From NCBI GenBank assembly GCA_933207985.1, contig OW240921.1, forward strand, positions 112,543,679-112,607,678: a stretch of DNA of 64,000 bases, given 5' to 3'. A model generated the notes under the pieces. It saw only the letters and a list, made by a program, of their open reading frames with translations. It ran no database searches and had not been told where the DNA came from. The position numbers were made by a program, and so were the translations under genes. This DNA is from Pelobates cultripes. Lineage: Eukaryota > Chordata > Amphibia > Anura > Pelobatidae. Below, piece by piece: positions 12,874 to 24,412 of the stretch (its first letter is position 1; the number at the start of each line of letters is the position of its first letter).

Positions 12874-12980
12874 CCCCTGAGTGCTCTCTGCCCAGCTCCC
12901 TCGCGCTGCTTACTGATGCCGGAGCCGTAATATGTCATCAGTAAGCAGCGCGAGGGAGCTGGGCAGAGAGCACTCAGGGG
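12874..12980. repeat. Perfect 45-bp inverted repeat, 17-bp loop
   Basis: Bases 12874-12918 and 12936-12980 are exact reverse complements (arm starts cccctgagtgctctctgccc). The loop is ccggagccgtaatatgt. This long GC-rich hairpin lies inside the GC block of hAT-2. Confidence 0.95.
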
Positions 12981-13415
12981 CGAGTGCTCCCTCCCTTGCG
13001 CGCGCGTCCAGCAGGCCGCCAGCAAACTGAAGCCACTGCCTGCCTCAGGGGGGCCTGAGGTGGCCAGCTCCTGGGCCCCCCAGGAAAAGAGGCTGGCAAA
13101 ATGTGGCCACACTGCCACTGGCGTGCATACCGGGTCGCAGGGCGACCCCGGTATGTACGCCACTGCCTCTGTTACAATACCACAGTCTAGCACAATCAAA
13201 TGTATATTTTTACGAGGAGTAAAGAAAAACAGCTAAATCTTTAGGCATTGTTTTGTATACACTGCCACTCATGCAAAAATGTTATAGCAAAGAGATACAC
13301 TTTAACAACGCAGTACAGAATTTGGTTAAATCATAGCATATCATTATTCGTACAATGCAAAATAGGGAAGATATTTGTTATGATTTAGTTTCGAGATGGC
13401 TAACATTGAAATTAT

Positions 13416-13625
13416 AGAAACAGAATGTGACGGCAGATAAGAACCATTCGGCCCATCTAGTCTGCCCAATTTTCTAAATACTCTCATTGGTCCCTTGTCT
13501 GAGAGCTAGGATAGCCTTATGCCTATCCCACGCATGCTTAAACTCCCTCACTGTGTTAACCTCTACCACTTCAGCTGGAAGGCTATTCCATGCATCCACT
13601 ACCCTCTCAGTAAAGTAATTATATA
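13416..13625 (-). mobile_element. LINE-type ORF end fragment, copy 1
   Basis: The reverse strand encodes a reverse-transcriptase-ORF-like end (TERVVDAWNSLPAEVV, then FKHAWDRHKAI) and then non-coding sequence ending near ctgccgtcacattctg. A longer, better copy lies at 46037-46357 on the + strand. The exact family (CR1-like or another non-LTR type) cannot be fixed by eye. Confidence 0.65.
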
Positions 13626-13726
13626 AACTGTATTTTGTGTGATGCCAAGCATCATGGGAAATATGTATCGCATGTTTCTACAGTGCTGGGATTAAACATC
13701 GCTCTCCTCTGAAAAAGTGTCTTCTT

Positions 13727-13794
13727 TTAACCCCATGACGTGTGACATGTCATGATTCCCTTTTATTCCAGAAGTTTGGTCCTTATGGGGTTAA
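13727..13794. repeat. TTAACCCC MITE, copy 3 (degenerate)
   Basis: Ends ttttaaccccatgacg and ccttatggggttaa. The interior catgattcccttttattcca matches the other two copies. Confidence 0.8.
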
Positions 13795-15548
13795 ACTCGT
13801 ACCCATTACAAGGACCTTTCATATAGCTTTGTGATTTTAGGTTATTTTTTTTTATTTTTTTAATCTCAAAGTACTTTCACACCCATCTGCTTTACTGGCT
13901 CGCACGTTTATCACCCTTTCTTGCACGTCATGAAAGTGTTTACTAAAAACTTCCATACTCTCTTATACAATGTCTGCCTTTGTTTTCATGGGGTCATGGA
14001 TACCCTTATGATTTGTAAAAAAAAAAAACAAAAAAAAACACACCAAATAAATGGACATTTTCATAAAAGGGTCCTTTATTTGTTTAAATCAACAGAAATT
14101 ATATATGCATATATATTAAAGAATTGACAAATGTTTTGGATAGAAGATGAATTCATTAACACAATATTTCAAGTGCAACATTTAAAAGGTTATTTAAATT
14201 TTAATGTTTTGCAAAACTTGGATAGACTTACCATTGTTATTAGTGTATTACACCCCCTTAACATTAGCTTTTTGTGTAATAGTCTATGTAGATGGCCCGC
14301 GATTGCCTATAGGTTATATGTGTTAATGCTTCATTGTGACCGCATATTTCCTGTTTATCAGATTAATATCCTAATAGAGTTTAAAACTACCAGGAATAGC
14401 CTCTTTGTTGTCGAGCTGCAACATATACAAATGCGACCAACTTGTTTGCTTAGCCATTCCTTTCCCTAACTGGGTATTCAACCACAACACAGATTCCTTT
14501 AATGGAACGTCAAGCGTACAGCTTTCATTTTTTAAGTCACGTAGGCTTCAGCCTTCATATGGGACCTAGTAGGCCCCATGTTGCTAATTATTTTATTTCT
14601 GTAGATGTAGTTCAAACATTCCTCCTGTGAGAACTCGGCTAGCTCTACCCCACAACGTCGACACACAGTTAACATTCGAGTAGAACGTGTGCTGGCATTA
14701 TTAAGATCGGAAAGAAATTATCCTGCAACAGAAGCCTCCTTTGGTTCTCAAGTTCATAGGATCAGCAGTTCTCAGATGCCGTCTTTCTCTGGAATGATTT
14801 TAGTCACATCCTGAAGAGAAATGATTAAATTCCCAAGTCTCCAGCACAGTTTCCTGCACATTTAAATTTTATTTTTTTTATTAAAACAAAACCTTTTTTT
14901 TTTTTTTTCTGCCACAGGCACTCAACGCAGTTCTTGTCTCTCACTTGTTTAGGAACAATCTTACTGATTTTTAGTACGGCAGGCTCCCAGATAAAAATCT
15001 CATGTTTTCCAAGCTTCTAGCTATATTCTTGTGCAATTAAGCTGTTGGTTACACCTACTTCAGCGGCTCCGAAGGCTCAGCTATACCATTTGACCTTGAG
15101 ATTTGCTTGGTGGGTGATTTTGTCGCACGCCACTCTTTGGAAGTAATTAGTCTTTGTGACTGACATTAGGCCTACGTGATACCCATGGAGAAACTTCATC
15201 AAGCTGTAACGAAATAGTCTCCTCCCCCACGCCTCCTAAAAAGGCTTATATGTTAAAGACTACGGGAGCTAATTTAGAACATATTTTTATTTTATTTATT
15301 TTTTCACTGAAGAAGGTTCTGCCCCAAAATAAATTGAATTATTAATTTAAAAAAAAGTTAGAATTCTTTTTGAAACTAAATGGCACTTTTTAATGGGGAT
15401 ATCTTACTGCACTTTTGGAACTCTGAGCATGTCTTTCTGACTGTAGCCAGTAACATGAGTCTCTTATTATCCAAACAGCTTGGATTTCCATGTTGTTTCT
15501 GTGCCAATCCCAGATCCCAATATTTTTTTTTTTTTCTATTTTGGTGTG
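13795..15548. other. SIK2 intron, no recognised element
   Basis: AT-rich DNA with several A or T runs (about 14019-14039 and 14870-14910). No repeat family or exon recognised. The short frames at 13921-14127 and 14131-14469 have no recognisable similarity. Confidence 0.45.
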
Positions 15549-15566
15549 AAACAAATCGTTTTAGTG

Positions 15567-16288
15567 TAGACTCAGACACACAAACCGGAATCACAAAGAC
15601 GCAACAATAGAGGCAGACACAGAGCTCCAGAATAAAGCAACACAACATAGACATAACCATGGAAACACGCAATAGAGGAGACACAGACTTACCGCAGAAG
15701 GTTTCACCATCACCAGCAGAGGGGAAGGACACGAAACATACAAAACAAATACAACCCCAATATGCACAAGCTGGTAGCCACGAGACACACTAGAACTCAG
15801 GGCTACAGACAAAAGACCAGAACGCGTAAACACTTACTCATTTTTGCAAGATGGGCCTTCACTGCAGTTTATGGCAACAGGGATAAATACGCAAACACAG
15901 GCATCTCAGAAGAAAACAGTGTATTATTAACGAGCCACACTAGCACCATTTAATGAGTCGATAGCTGAATACATGATACTAACTGCCACCCCAAATTGCC
16001 ACTGCATACCTGACAACAACGCCCCAACAACGCAATACCAAGCAAGCTCACCACCTTCTGCATGTCTAGCTCTGCAAGGCTTATAAATATCTAATATTTG
16101 TCATTGCGTGTTTATTTTGACTTCTACGCCTCTGCGCAGGCAACTATGTGTTACTCTGAGCTAACTGGAATATGTCGGCCTCACATTATGTACACTTTCA
16201 ATGTGCACGCCTCTGCGTAGGCAACTATATGCATTAATGATACCAAGTTCAACACCCGTGTTTATATTGCTGACAATAAACATATTTA
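15567..16288 (+). mobile_element. Retrotransposed insertion, probably a 5'-truncated LINE
   Basis: It is flanked by a perfect 18-base duplication, aaacaaatcgttttagtg, at 15549-15566 and 16289-16306. That length fits target-primed insertion. The body ends gctgacaataaacatattta, with a poly(A) signal just before the border. It contains two copies of an imperfect unit around cgcctctgcgcaggcaacta and cgcctctgcgtaggcaacta. No reverse-transcriptase motif is visible, so it may be an L1 3' UTR or a SINE-like element. Confidence 0.75.
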
Positions 16289-16306
16289 AAACAAATCGTT
16301 TTAGTG

Positions 16307-17556
16307 CATGCATCAAAATGTCTTAACATTAGCCGGTAATTGATGCTTCAAACAAAAGTGCCTTTAAAAAAAAAAATTTCCTCCTCTTCCCAGAAATTTT
16401 AATATGAAGGTTATCTCTTTATTTAAAGAATATGCATTTGCACAGTTTTAAAAAAATAAATATTACATGTAGAAGTCCACACAGCTGGATGTGGATTTGT
16501 GGAGTGCTTCCATCTTGGCTGCCTGTCAATCATTGTTATAATCTCTGTACTCGCCGATCTACATTGAAAGCGTAGCGTGAGGCTACTCTAAGTTGATCGC
16601 ACAAATTCCTCGAACTCCAAGCTGAATTGTAGCTGAATCATGAACCAAACCAATGAGTGAACATGTTTGTTTTAATTCGGGACTCTAAATTCCATAAATA
16701 TTAGAGGACTGTATGCTACCGTGTATGTATAGACCGATAAAGTGAGAAATAACCAATAGGAGGGGAATTTGAGAAGCAGAAAAATAAAATCTATTTTTAT
16801 GTAAAATAAATATGTAATCAGTAAACCAAATGGGGGTGAAAATGTGCATATTTGTGTACTGCAAAATGTATACACAGTGATTCTATATTACATTGCTAAA
16901 CACAAATACACACACCAGTAAAGCCACAAGACTTTAGTTTCCCACCGAAATCTCACTTTAACAGTGCTCTCACTACTGCAAGGGATTCTGGGTACGTGTA
17001 TGCAAATGAGCAACAAAGAACCACATTTTTGCCTCATAATTCCACTTTATACATGGATTGCTTGCAGTATGTGGGAAAAGCAAGTCATATGGCTTGACTG
17101 GTGTGCGTATTTGTGTTTAGTAATGTATTAACTATCCACTTGCTTCAGGTGAAGGGGTTTTCATCCACTCTTTTTTCCCCACCACAAATCTTTCGATGTA
17201 TGTTTTGCAGTAGGCTGATTTGTACAGTGTTCACGCCCTTTTGACTCATCTTATTAATGTTCCCAAAATTAAAAATCTGACATGCTAACCCACCATTTGG
17301 GCAAAACCCTGGTCTTCCTGGAAAAAAAAAATATATTTTTGGACAAAGTGGTTCAGCTGAAACCATTATTTTTTGCTGTGCACAAGTCTATTCCACACCT
17401 TTTGCTTTCATTCATCATTGAGAGGGACATTGTTGACTTTAATATTATACATTGTTTTAATTGTATCTAGCCCAGTAGAATGTGATACTTAAAGACTTAG
17501 ACTTTCACATGACTAGGCCTATGTGGTGTTAACATTTATCTGCTCTCATTTCTAAG
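16307..17556. other. SIK2 intron up to second exon in window
   Basis: AT-rich unique-looking DNA. The branch and acceptor region ends ctgctctcatttctaag at 17556. Nothing else recognised. Confidence 0.5.
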
Positions 17557-17800
17557 GTGAATGGCTGTATGCTGGACCCACTCCCTCAAGTGTCAATGAG
17601 AAAGGGTTGCCAGTCCTTGCCCAGCAACATGATGGAAACCTCCATTGACGAAGGAATAGAGACAGAGGACGACTCTGAGGATGATCCAGCATTGGCATTT
17701 GCAGCCTTTCAAGGAAGGCGTAGTGGGCAGAGGCGCCATACACTTGCTGAAGTTACCAACCAGATGGTAGTACTGCCTAGTGTTGGAGCAGATATGGAAG
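17557..17800 (+). CDS. SIK2: SIK2 coding exon with TSIDEG and RRHT motifs
   Basis: A 244-base exon, phase 0 in and phase 1 out. It begins [12 protein letters not shown] and contains [18 protein letters not shown], then [11 protein letters not shown] and [16 protein letters not shown]. The acceptor is tctaag and the donor is gaag followed by gtagtt. RRHT (17731-17742) matches the basic site that is phosphorylated by PKA in mammalian SIK2 and bound by 14-3-3 (family knowledge). The acidic run between TSIDEG and FAAFQ keeps its character but not its exact sequence relative to human. Confidence 0.95.
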
Positions 17801-19275
17801 GTAGTTAATAGCTCACAGTACATGTTTTATTATATATTTATACAGTAAAATTTAATTATTTTTGTTTCTCGGATTAGTATTATTGCCCATCAATTAATGG
17901 CTGTCATCACAAGTGCCAAGATCAGCTATTGTGTCTGTATAGGGCAGCCTATTTTACATAAATATGGCCTTCAATAACCTAGTAATATAAAATAATTAGA
18001 AAATCTTTGGAACTCTAACTCGTTGTTTCACTTTACAGTAGTATAGAGGGAGATTTATCAAAGTAAAACCCAGGTGCTATTCTGGGACAAAGTGCCAATA
18101 AGGAGCCAAGCAATTTGCACTTGATTTACCTTGATAAAGCTCCCTGATTGCATTCAGTAATCAGCCAAGTAAAAAACAGAGTTAATTTTTATTTTTTTTA
18201 TTGTGTGTTCTGCAAACACTCGACAGAGATCAACGGAATATAGTTTGCATTAGGATTTGGATTCCACAGTAATTGCATTGTTTTGCTTCTATATAAAAAT
18301 ACATTCAAACAAATATTTCTGCCCATCAATCAAAGCAAAGTAAACCTCGCCTGCGTAAAGTGAATATGCAATGTAAATTTGCATAAGTTTGGACATAAAA
18401 GTGCAACTTGCTAGCGAGAATTGATGGTATTCAAAGCTGCTATTTAAACTATATGCAAATTGTAAAAGGTAGTGATTGAAATAAAAAAAACAAACAAACA
18501 AAAATATATATATATATATATTCACCTCAAATCAATTTTAGATGAATGTAATTTCTTTTTTATATATAAATACATGTACTGACTTAAAAACTAGTTACCA
18601 AAATATCTTAAGAGCATCAATATTTCACTCACAAAGCACTAGAAGTCAGAAAAAGGAGAGCCCCATGAAATAAAATATAAAACAAACTTAAAAACACTCT
18701 TTGGACACTTAACAGAATAAAAACATAATGTACAGTGATCCAGTACGAACGGTCATTTTCAAAGCATGTGATTAGGCAAATGGCGAAATTAACGCACGTT
18801 TGTTAGAGCCTTATTTTCTTACTCTGAATTGGCACCTTGGTGCTGATATTTGTTAGGACATTCCTTATTTTGTGGTATCTTGATGTTAAATAACATTGAA
18901 TATTCACTACATTTATTAATATGGAAACATTCTGCATCAACACCAACTTACAATACAGATGGGAGGTTATAGCCTATAGCACCAACATGCATAATAACAG
19001 ATAAATAATGTGAAAATATCACAATTTACCCGTTACATGGTTGAAAGTTGCCTTATATAAATATACCATACATGTGTTTTTTTTTTTCCTTTTCCAAAGG
19101 ATATTTTACCCATTGAAAGGGCCACCCTTTATAAATATATATACAGAACAAATGTTTAAATATTCAAAGTTGCAATAAATCATTGTGAAATCGCTAATAA
19201 AAATGTGCAGTTCACATTTCGCTTTCATTGTTTGCATACAAATTACAGCTTTTATTCGGTTTATCTCAATGTTAG
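17801..19275. other. SIK2 intron
   Basis: AT-rich, with a TA run near 18505-18521. No transposon with readable borders. Acceptor ctcaatgttag at the right edge. Confidence 0.5.
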
Positions 19276-19560
19276 GTAAACTCTTCACCATTGGAAACAA
19301 CTCATCCATGGGAAGCGTTGATTCGGAGTACGATATGGTTTCTCTTCAGAGTGACCTTAATTTCCAGGAGGATGCAGGAGCATTACAAGATGTGGTTTTG
19401 GCCAATCAGTCAGTCACCAGGTTGACGCCGCCTTATATTGGAATGCGACCAACCAATATAGCCATACCACCACTTTCCTCACAGAAAAGAGAAGCTCATA
19501 ACCGATCTCCAGTCAGCTTTCGTGAAGGTAGAAGAGCGTCCGATACCTCATTAACGCAAG
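19276..19560 (+). CDS. SIK2: SIK2 coding exon with SVDSEYDM and RRAS motifs
   Basis: A 285-base exon, phase 1 in and phase 1 out. It completes the split Gly codon and reads [23 protein letters not shown], then [16 protein letters not shown] and [17 protein letters not shown] (19530-19541) corresponds to human Ser587, a PKA site that recruits 14-3-3 and keeps SIK2 inhibited under cAMP signalling (family knowledge). The donor is acgcaag followed by gtaact. It is the most conserved tail exon after the one at 19909. Confidence 0.96.
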
Positions 19561-19908
19561 GTAACTTTAACATTGTCCTACCTCCTATATTTATCCTGGA
19601 AAAATCATATTTTAAATAATAATTGAATACCAATTTTATGGTTTTCTTCAGATTTTAATTAGTCGTTTGTTTCATTTTATAGGAATCTTTTATATTTAAT
19701 TATGTGAACACCAGTCAGACAGCTTTTAACTTAATTGTATTTTGACTGTCTATACAATATTTCTGTAAAGGTTTCTAGATTATTCAGCATGAGATGGTTC
19801 ACTCCAAAAAGTTTGTGCTTCTTTCTGTAATTACATAAATTATTGATTTGCTCCACCCTCCGTTTCAAACGATGTAACAAAGCAATCCATATTTATAATA
19901 TCTGTTAG

Positions 19909-20066
19909 GTATTGTGGCGTTTCGTCAGCACCTTCAGAATTTGGCTAGAACGAAGGGCATCTTGGAGCTCAACAAAATTCAGATGTTTTATGAACAGATG
20001 GACCCTGATGAAGACCCGAATCTAGTCTGTGACCCGCATCACCTGCAAGATCTCAGTCAACATCAG
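19909..20066 (+). CDS. SIK2: SIK2 coding exon, [19 protein letters not shown] block
   Basis: A 158-base exon, phase 1 in and phase 0 out, after a 348-base intron (19561-19908) in which I see nothing. It encodes [20 protein letters not shown], then [18 protein letters not shown] and DLSQHQ. The first 20 residues are nearly identical to human as recalled and probably form a helix. After DPNL the sequence diverges ([10 protein letters not shown] here). The donor catcag is followed by gtatgg. Confidence 0.96.
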
Positions 20067-21114
20067 GTATGGACTAAAAATGTTTTGAAAAAAAATTAGT
20101 AAAGTTACATTACTTAATGCAAAGTAAAGTATACATTGTGATTGCGAAGTAAAACAGAACGGTCGCTTGCTAAAAGCCAAAGAAGTCTCCATTCCTAATG
20201 TTTAATTATTACGAGAGTTTCACACATCTATTTTTAACTCTAGTATAGGGCTCACAATTTCCAATCACCACTAGCTATTGGGGAGTAAAAATGTTAGCCC
20301 TGGAAAGTATGCTTTGGTTTGCTGTGGCAAGTAATCTTTAAGGCAAGGCTAGTAGCATAGGACTTGACATTTTAGGTCTTGTGTCTAGTACATACCTGTG
20401 TATACATAACTGAATTGCTAATGGTTCTGCAAAGCCTTGTCTGTTCTTATCTCTGAAAACAGGACTACCATCTGTGTTCTAATCACCACTCTGACACTTT
20501 ATATATAAAAAAAAAACTAAAAGAAAACTTGCAGACATGCACTTGGGCTAGAAGAGTTTGGAGACAAGAATGGTTATGGAGGCAGGAGGAAGACATTGGA
20601 AAGGAAGGGTAGGGATTTAAAAAACAATATCAAGTCTTTACATTTGGCGTATGACTATACTGACTGCTTCCGGACACTGGATTCAACGCTTCTCTGTGAG
20701 AAACATTGGATTGGTGAAGTGCAACGATTGCCATGCATGTGCCTTACTTCCCCAAATGCTCATCGATGAGCAGCATTAGATTGGACAAAAGTCATCATGA
20801 TGACATCACTGTAGAGTAGCTCTAGAGCAGACACTGTCGCAAGGCGTGGTATAGGCATTTTTTTTTTTTTTTTTTTAAGGGTGGTAGCAGTAATCTAAAC
20901 ACCATAAGGAACAATGGAACTTTAAAATATATTTGTCTATAGTGTTCTTTGAGGTTACAAAAGCTCTTCAGTTTTTAAAAACCCTGAATGAAACAATAGT
21001 GACATAAGCTAGAAAAGTATACATTCTGTCCATCTACAAGCTCTGCTTGTATCACAGATGTAATCTATGCAGCGTAGATTAAGAAACTAACCTTGTATGA
21101 CCTTTTATCAACAG
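20067..21114. other. SIK2 intron
   Basis: AT-rich, with a T18 run near 20859-20877. No element with borders recognised. Acceptor ttttatcaacag. Confidence 0.5.
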
Positions 21115-21225
21115 GATGTGTCTGGACACCTTCCCCACGTCTCTACATTCCCCAGTGGAATGCACCCCCAGTTGCTGTCTAGACGTCAAAGTTTGGAAAC
21201 ACAATATATACAGCACAGGCTACAG
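21115..21225 (+). CDS. SIK2: SIK2 coding exon, RRQSLETQY block
   Basis: A 111-base exon, phase 0 on both sides (37 codons): DVSGHLPHVSTFPSGMHPQL, then [17 protein letters not shown]. It aligns with human [28 protein letters not shown]. The RRQS segment is basic and could be another phosphosite; that is inference only. The donor is tacag followed by gtatgg. Confidence 0.94.
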
Positions 21226-21957
21226 GTATGGTCCTTGTAATTCTAATTTAGTTTTAGATCAGCATACATCCTAGAGTTTTGCTTTAAAAAATAAATTAAT
21301 GATATGAACAGTCAACAGCGTGTGTGTATCTAATTTCTATATTCTAATTTTACCTGTGTGAAGGCAGTAGTGGGAGGGGTTATCTGGCCTTTATAAATGC
21401 GCATCCCCAGTTAACGGTGGGTGTTCCATCAGTTTGGAGCCTGACCCACCACTTCCTTTATTTATTCCTTCATTAGGTGGACCCTCTTTATTCAGGCTTA
21501 ACCGTTCATCGATATTGGCCCACCACAACTGACTTACTTTTACTCGTATGTCTCTAATCATACTAATTTCATACAGCTTTTGTCCCCGGACCTCAAAGTA
21601 AATTGGAAGACTGTATATTTTATTTCTTAGGTTGCGCGTAGATCTTAGATGTTCATATGGGTAAACTGACATTTACGGAAGGGTCTGCAAATTAAGCTAA
21701 AATAGAGTTAAAAGTGATTCCTAATCAAGTACACAGCTGTCAAGACAGATTATGTGATTGTCCTACTTTCTCTGTCACTGTGTGAACCTTGGCCTTTCTT
21801 GTGATTTTTGTCAACAAGGCTACGTGCAACCACTGGCCACAGAATTCTAGTTTAGTATGCAGACTTGGGAAGAGAAGAACATTCCCATCTTACGTGTATT
21901 TGAATGTTTGTGTGAAACAGACCATGTCTTACTTGGTCATTCTTGGTTCTTCTGCAG
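21226..21957. other. SIK2 intron
   Basis: No repeat recognised. A reverse-strand frame of 93 codons (21391-21672) has no recognisable similarity. Acceptor ggttcttctgcag. Confidence 0.5.
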
Positions 21958-22049
21958 AAAGTGAGTCTGCTAGCAAAAGCGCAGAACAGCTGTCAGTTGT
22001 ATTGTAAAGAGACTCCGAGAAGTCTGGAGCAACAGCTGCAGGAACACAG
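21958..22049 (+). CDS. SIK2: SIK2 coding exon, [17 protein letters not shown] block
   Basis: A 92-base exon, phase 0 in and phase 2 out: [20 protein letters not shown], then [10 protein letters not shown] with a split Arg codon. It is nearly the same as human [31 protein letters not shown]. The strong donor cacag is followed by gtgagc. Confidence 0.95.
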
Positions 22050-23554
22050 GTGAGCACCTAATGCAGCCATGAGATGACAAAACTATAAGCAAAATAACAT
22101 ACACGCCATCAAGCTGTGGCTTAATTACATCATTTATAGTTCAATTCCAAAGATGTTTGCATGTTAAATACATAGTAAATTAGAAATGTTTGTTTATTCA
22201 GAGGAACATTTATCAGAGTACCTATTGAATACAGCATGTAATATTGGAGATCCATCACACTTGCCTTAATTCTTGTAGTAAATTAAACAAATGGTTCTGT
22301 TGAGAAAGTTTGACTCTTGTGATGCCTGTAGTCACCAACATTAAAAGGAACACTCCGTTGAACATGTATTTTAACATGTAACCGATATACCCCGAGGAAT
22401 ACATGCATGTAATACAGCTCATTCAGAAGGGGGAAAGGTAGGCGCGCTCTAGCTTCTGCCCCCTCTTCTAAAAGTGGTGATTTCTATTGAAATCAGCACT
22501 TTTATAAAGTGTCACAAATATAATATTCCAGACACAAAGCACTTCAGCAAGCTTAAGTGCTTTATGTGTGTGAAATGTACCTTACAAATATTACTCTGTC
22601 ATTTTTAAAGTTTAATTCTTTCAATTAGACAGAGGCAAACAGGGTCAACAGCAATTTGGCCATGTCAGAAGAGTGATCAAAGTCTTCTACATGCCATCAG
22701 CGCATGTGGTCTCACATTGTATGGCTGGATGGATAAATGGAAGTTAAGTTTCTCTTTAGGAGGTCCAACGGGGAAGAGTTAGGCATTAGTGTTGGGGAAA
22801 TCTTCTGGCTTTTTTTTTTTTTTTTTTATTCTTCACACTGATTGAAACTGGTTCAGTAGGAAGTAACCAGAGGAGATGCATCCACAGCCACCTAGCACCA
22901 TAATTGCTACAATAAGCTTTAGTAATTATGGGGGATTGGAAAGCCTTACTAAGACATTCTAGAATGTTGGTGTGGTCTTTTTACCACTAGAGATACCAGG
23001 AAAACATTTATAGTAAGAAAATTACCTCCAAGGTTCCAGTTGCATCTTCTATAAGAACTGGTGGAAGACCATTCTCTGACTATGAAGAGGCTCCACAAAC
23101 TAGGAGCCTCTTGCTCATATGTATAGTGGTTTTTATTTCGGTCTACCAAATGTTTTTAGGGTTTTGTTTTTTTGGGATAGTGTGGGCCTCCTCACTCACA
23201 GCCCACTTATCCTGTAGGATAAGAGAATCTGCTCAATAACCCACCCCAAAAATTCTCAGTACATCATTGATGGTGATGGTTGGATAGGTTAGAAAAAATC
23301 TAGTGATAATGGTGTTTAGAGTACCTTTTTAAAATAACTTTTTTTCCAGTGGAAGGAAAAGATTACAGTAATGGATTTAAAAATGTTCCACCCAATTGTA
23401 TTAAAAACTATTTAGATTGTGAGGTATGTCTAGTTATTTTTATAGGTTCCCTGAAGTTATGCAAAGAACATCACGATAATGTTGAATTAATTTGCAGTGT
23501 TGGTTTTTACTGCTTTCGCTAGATTGATTTGTCATCTAACTTTAACTTTAAAAA

Positions 23555-23593
<39 letters not shown>

Positions 23594-23853
23594 TTTGTTT
23601 TATCCCTCCTTCAGTTTCACATGATATCTTCTTGTGATTTGTATGAAAACTAGTTAATCCCTTAATGTATTTAGTCTTAAGTGCCATTTAAGATGATCAC
23701 AGTTTCTTTTATTGCATGGTTTTGAATTATATTGCAGATAATGAGTATTCAAAATTTAGATGTTTCAAATACTAGTACTTGATTGTATTCCTTTCGTTAT
23801 AGAACCTTGTGTTACCACTTTGTAAATGATTGACTCTGCTTTCAATCCAACAG
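22050..23853. other. SIK2 last intron
   Basis: AT-rich. Bases 22345-22510 contain short self-complementary segments (aacatgtattttaacatgt; aagtggtgatttctattgaaatcagcactt) that resemble a worn hairpin-type repeat. A TA microsatellite lies at about 23563-23590. Acceptor caatccaacag. Confidence 0.45.
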
Positions 23854-24412
23854 GCTTCATCAAAAACGTCTTTTCCTCCAAAAGCAGCCTCAGCTGCAAG
23901 CCTACTTCAACCAGATGCAAATAGCGGAAACCACCTACCCGATGCAAGGGCAGCCGCTCCAGATGACTCGCCATGAGACAGCACAGCAAGCACAGTTCAG
24001 CTTATCTCAGCCGCTCAGCCCCGTCATGGAGCCAGCATCTGACGAAATGCAATACGACCCATTCTTAAGTCAATATCACAAGCTGCACTCCCAACAAATG
24101 CAGCACATGACACAGCCTAGCCAAACACAGGTAGTAGCACAAATGCATGGGCAGCAGCCATCCTTACAGTATGCTTATCAGGCATGTGAATTGCAAGGTG
24201 TGCCTCTGCACGAACCAGAATACACAAGCCAATGTCCGTATTCTATGAACCCAACTCAACATGGTGGAATACATGTACATGAAAACCAGGGTAACCCAAT
24301 GACACATGAACCACAGGCCAATTATGAAACATTGACCCTCAATGAGCCATTCGACTGTGAGATGATGGAAACAGTTGACTCACAACACAGTGGCTATGTC
24401 TTGGTTAATTAG
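23854..24412 (+). CDS. SIK2: SIK2 terminal coding exon and stop
   Basis: Coding part of 559 bases ending in TAG at 24410-24412. It encodes LHQKRLFLQKQPQLQAYFNQ, MQIAETTYP, a Gln-rich middle (SLSQPLSPV, EMQYDPFLSQYHKLHSQQMQ, QHMTQPSQTQVVAQMHGQQP), SLQYAYQACEL and the C-terminus FDCEMMETVDSQHSGYVLVN. The last block closely matches human FDCEMLDAVDPQHNGYVLVN and fixes the identity as SIK2. The long proline run of human SIK2 is absent; Gln- and Met-rich sequence takes its place, so this part is shorter and less biased. Confidence 0.97.

Larger units (their letters stand above)
12003..13165. mobile_element. hAT-type non-autonomous element (hAT-2)
   Basis: The ends cagcggcttaca and tgtacgccactg are inverted relatives. 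The flanking duplication cctctgtt is perfect at 11995-12002 and 13166-13173. Interior, in order: a GC-rich left part, a nested multi-hairpin MITE (12165-12430), a CA array (12505-12740), a T-rich joint, then a GC-rich block opening ctccctacctttgggag and containing a perfect 45-base inverted repeat. No transposase. Confidence 0.88.

Noticed and set aside
17552..17823. Reverse-strand frames over the SIK2 exon
   Set aside because: They overlap a well-supported SIK2 exon and have no similarity of their own.
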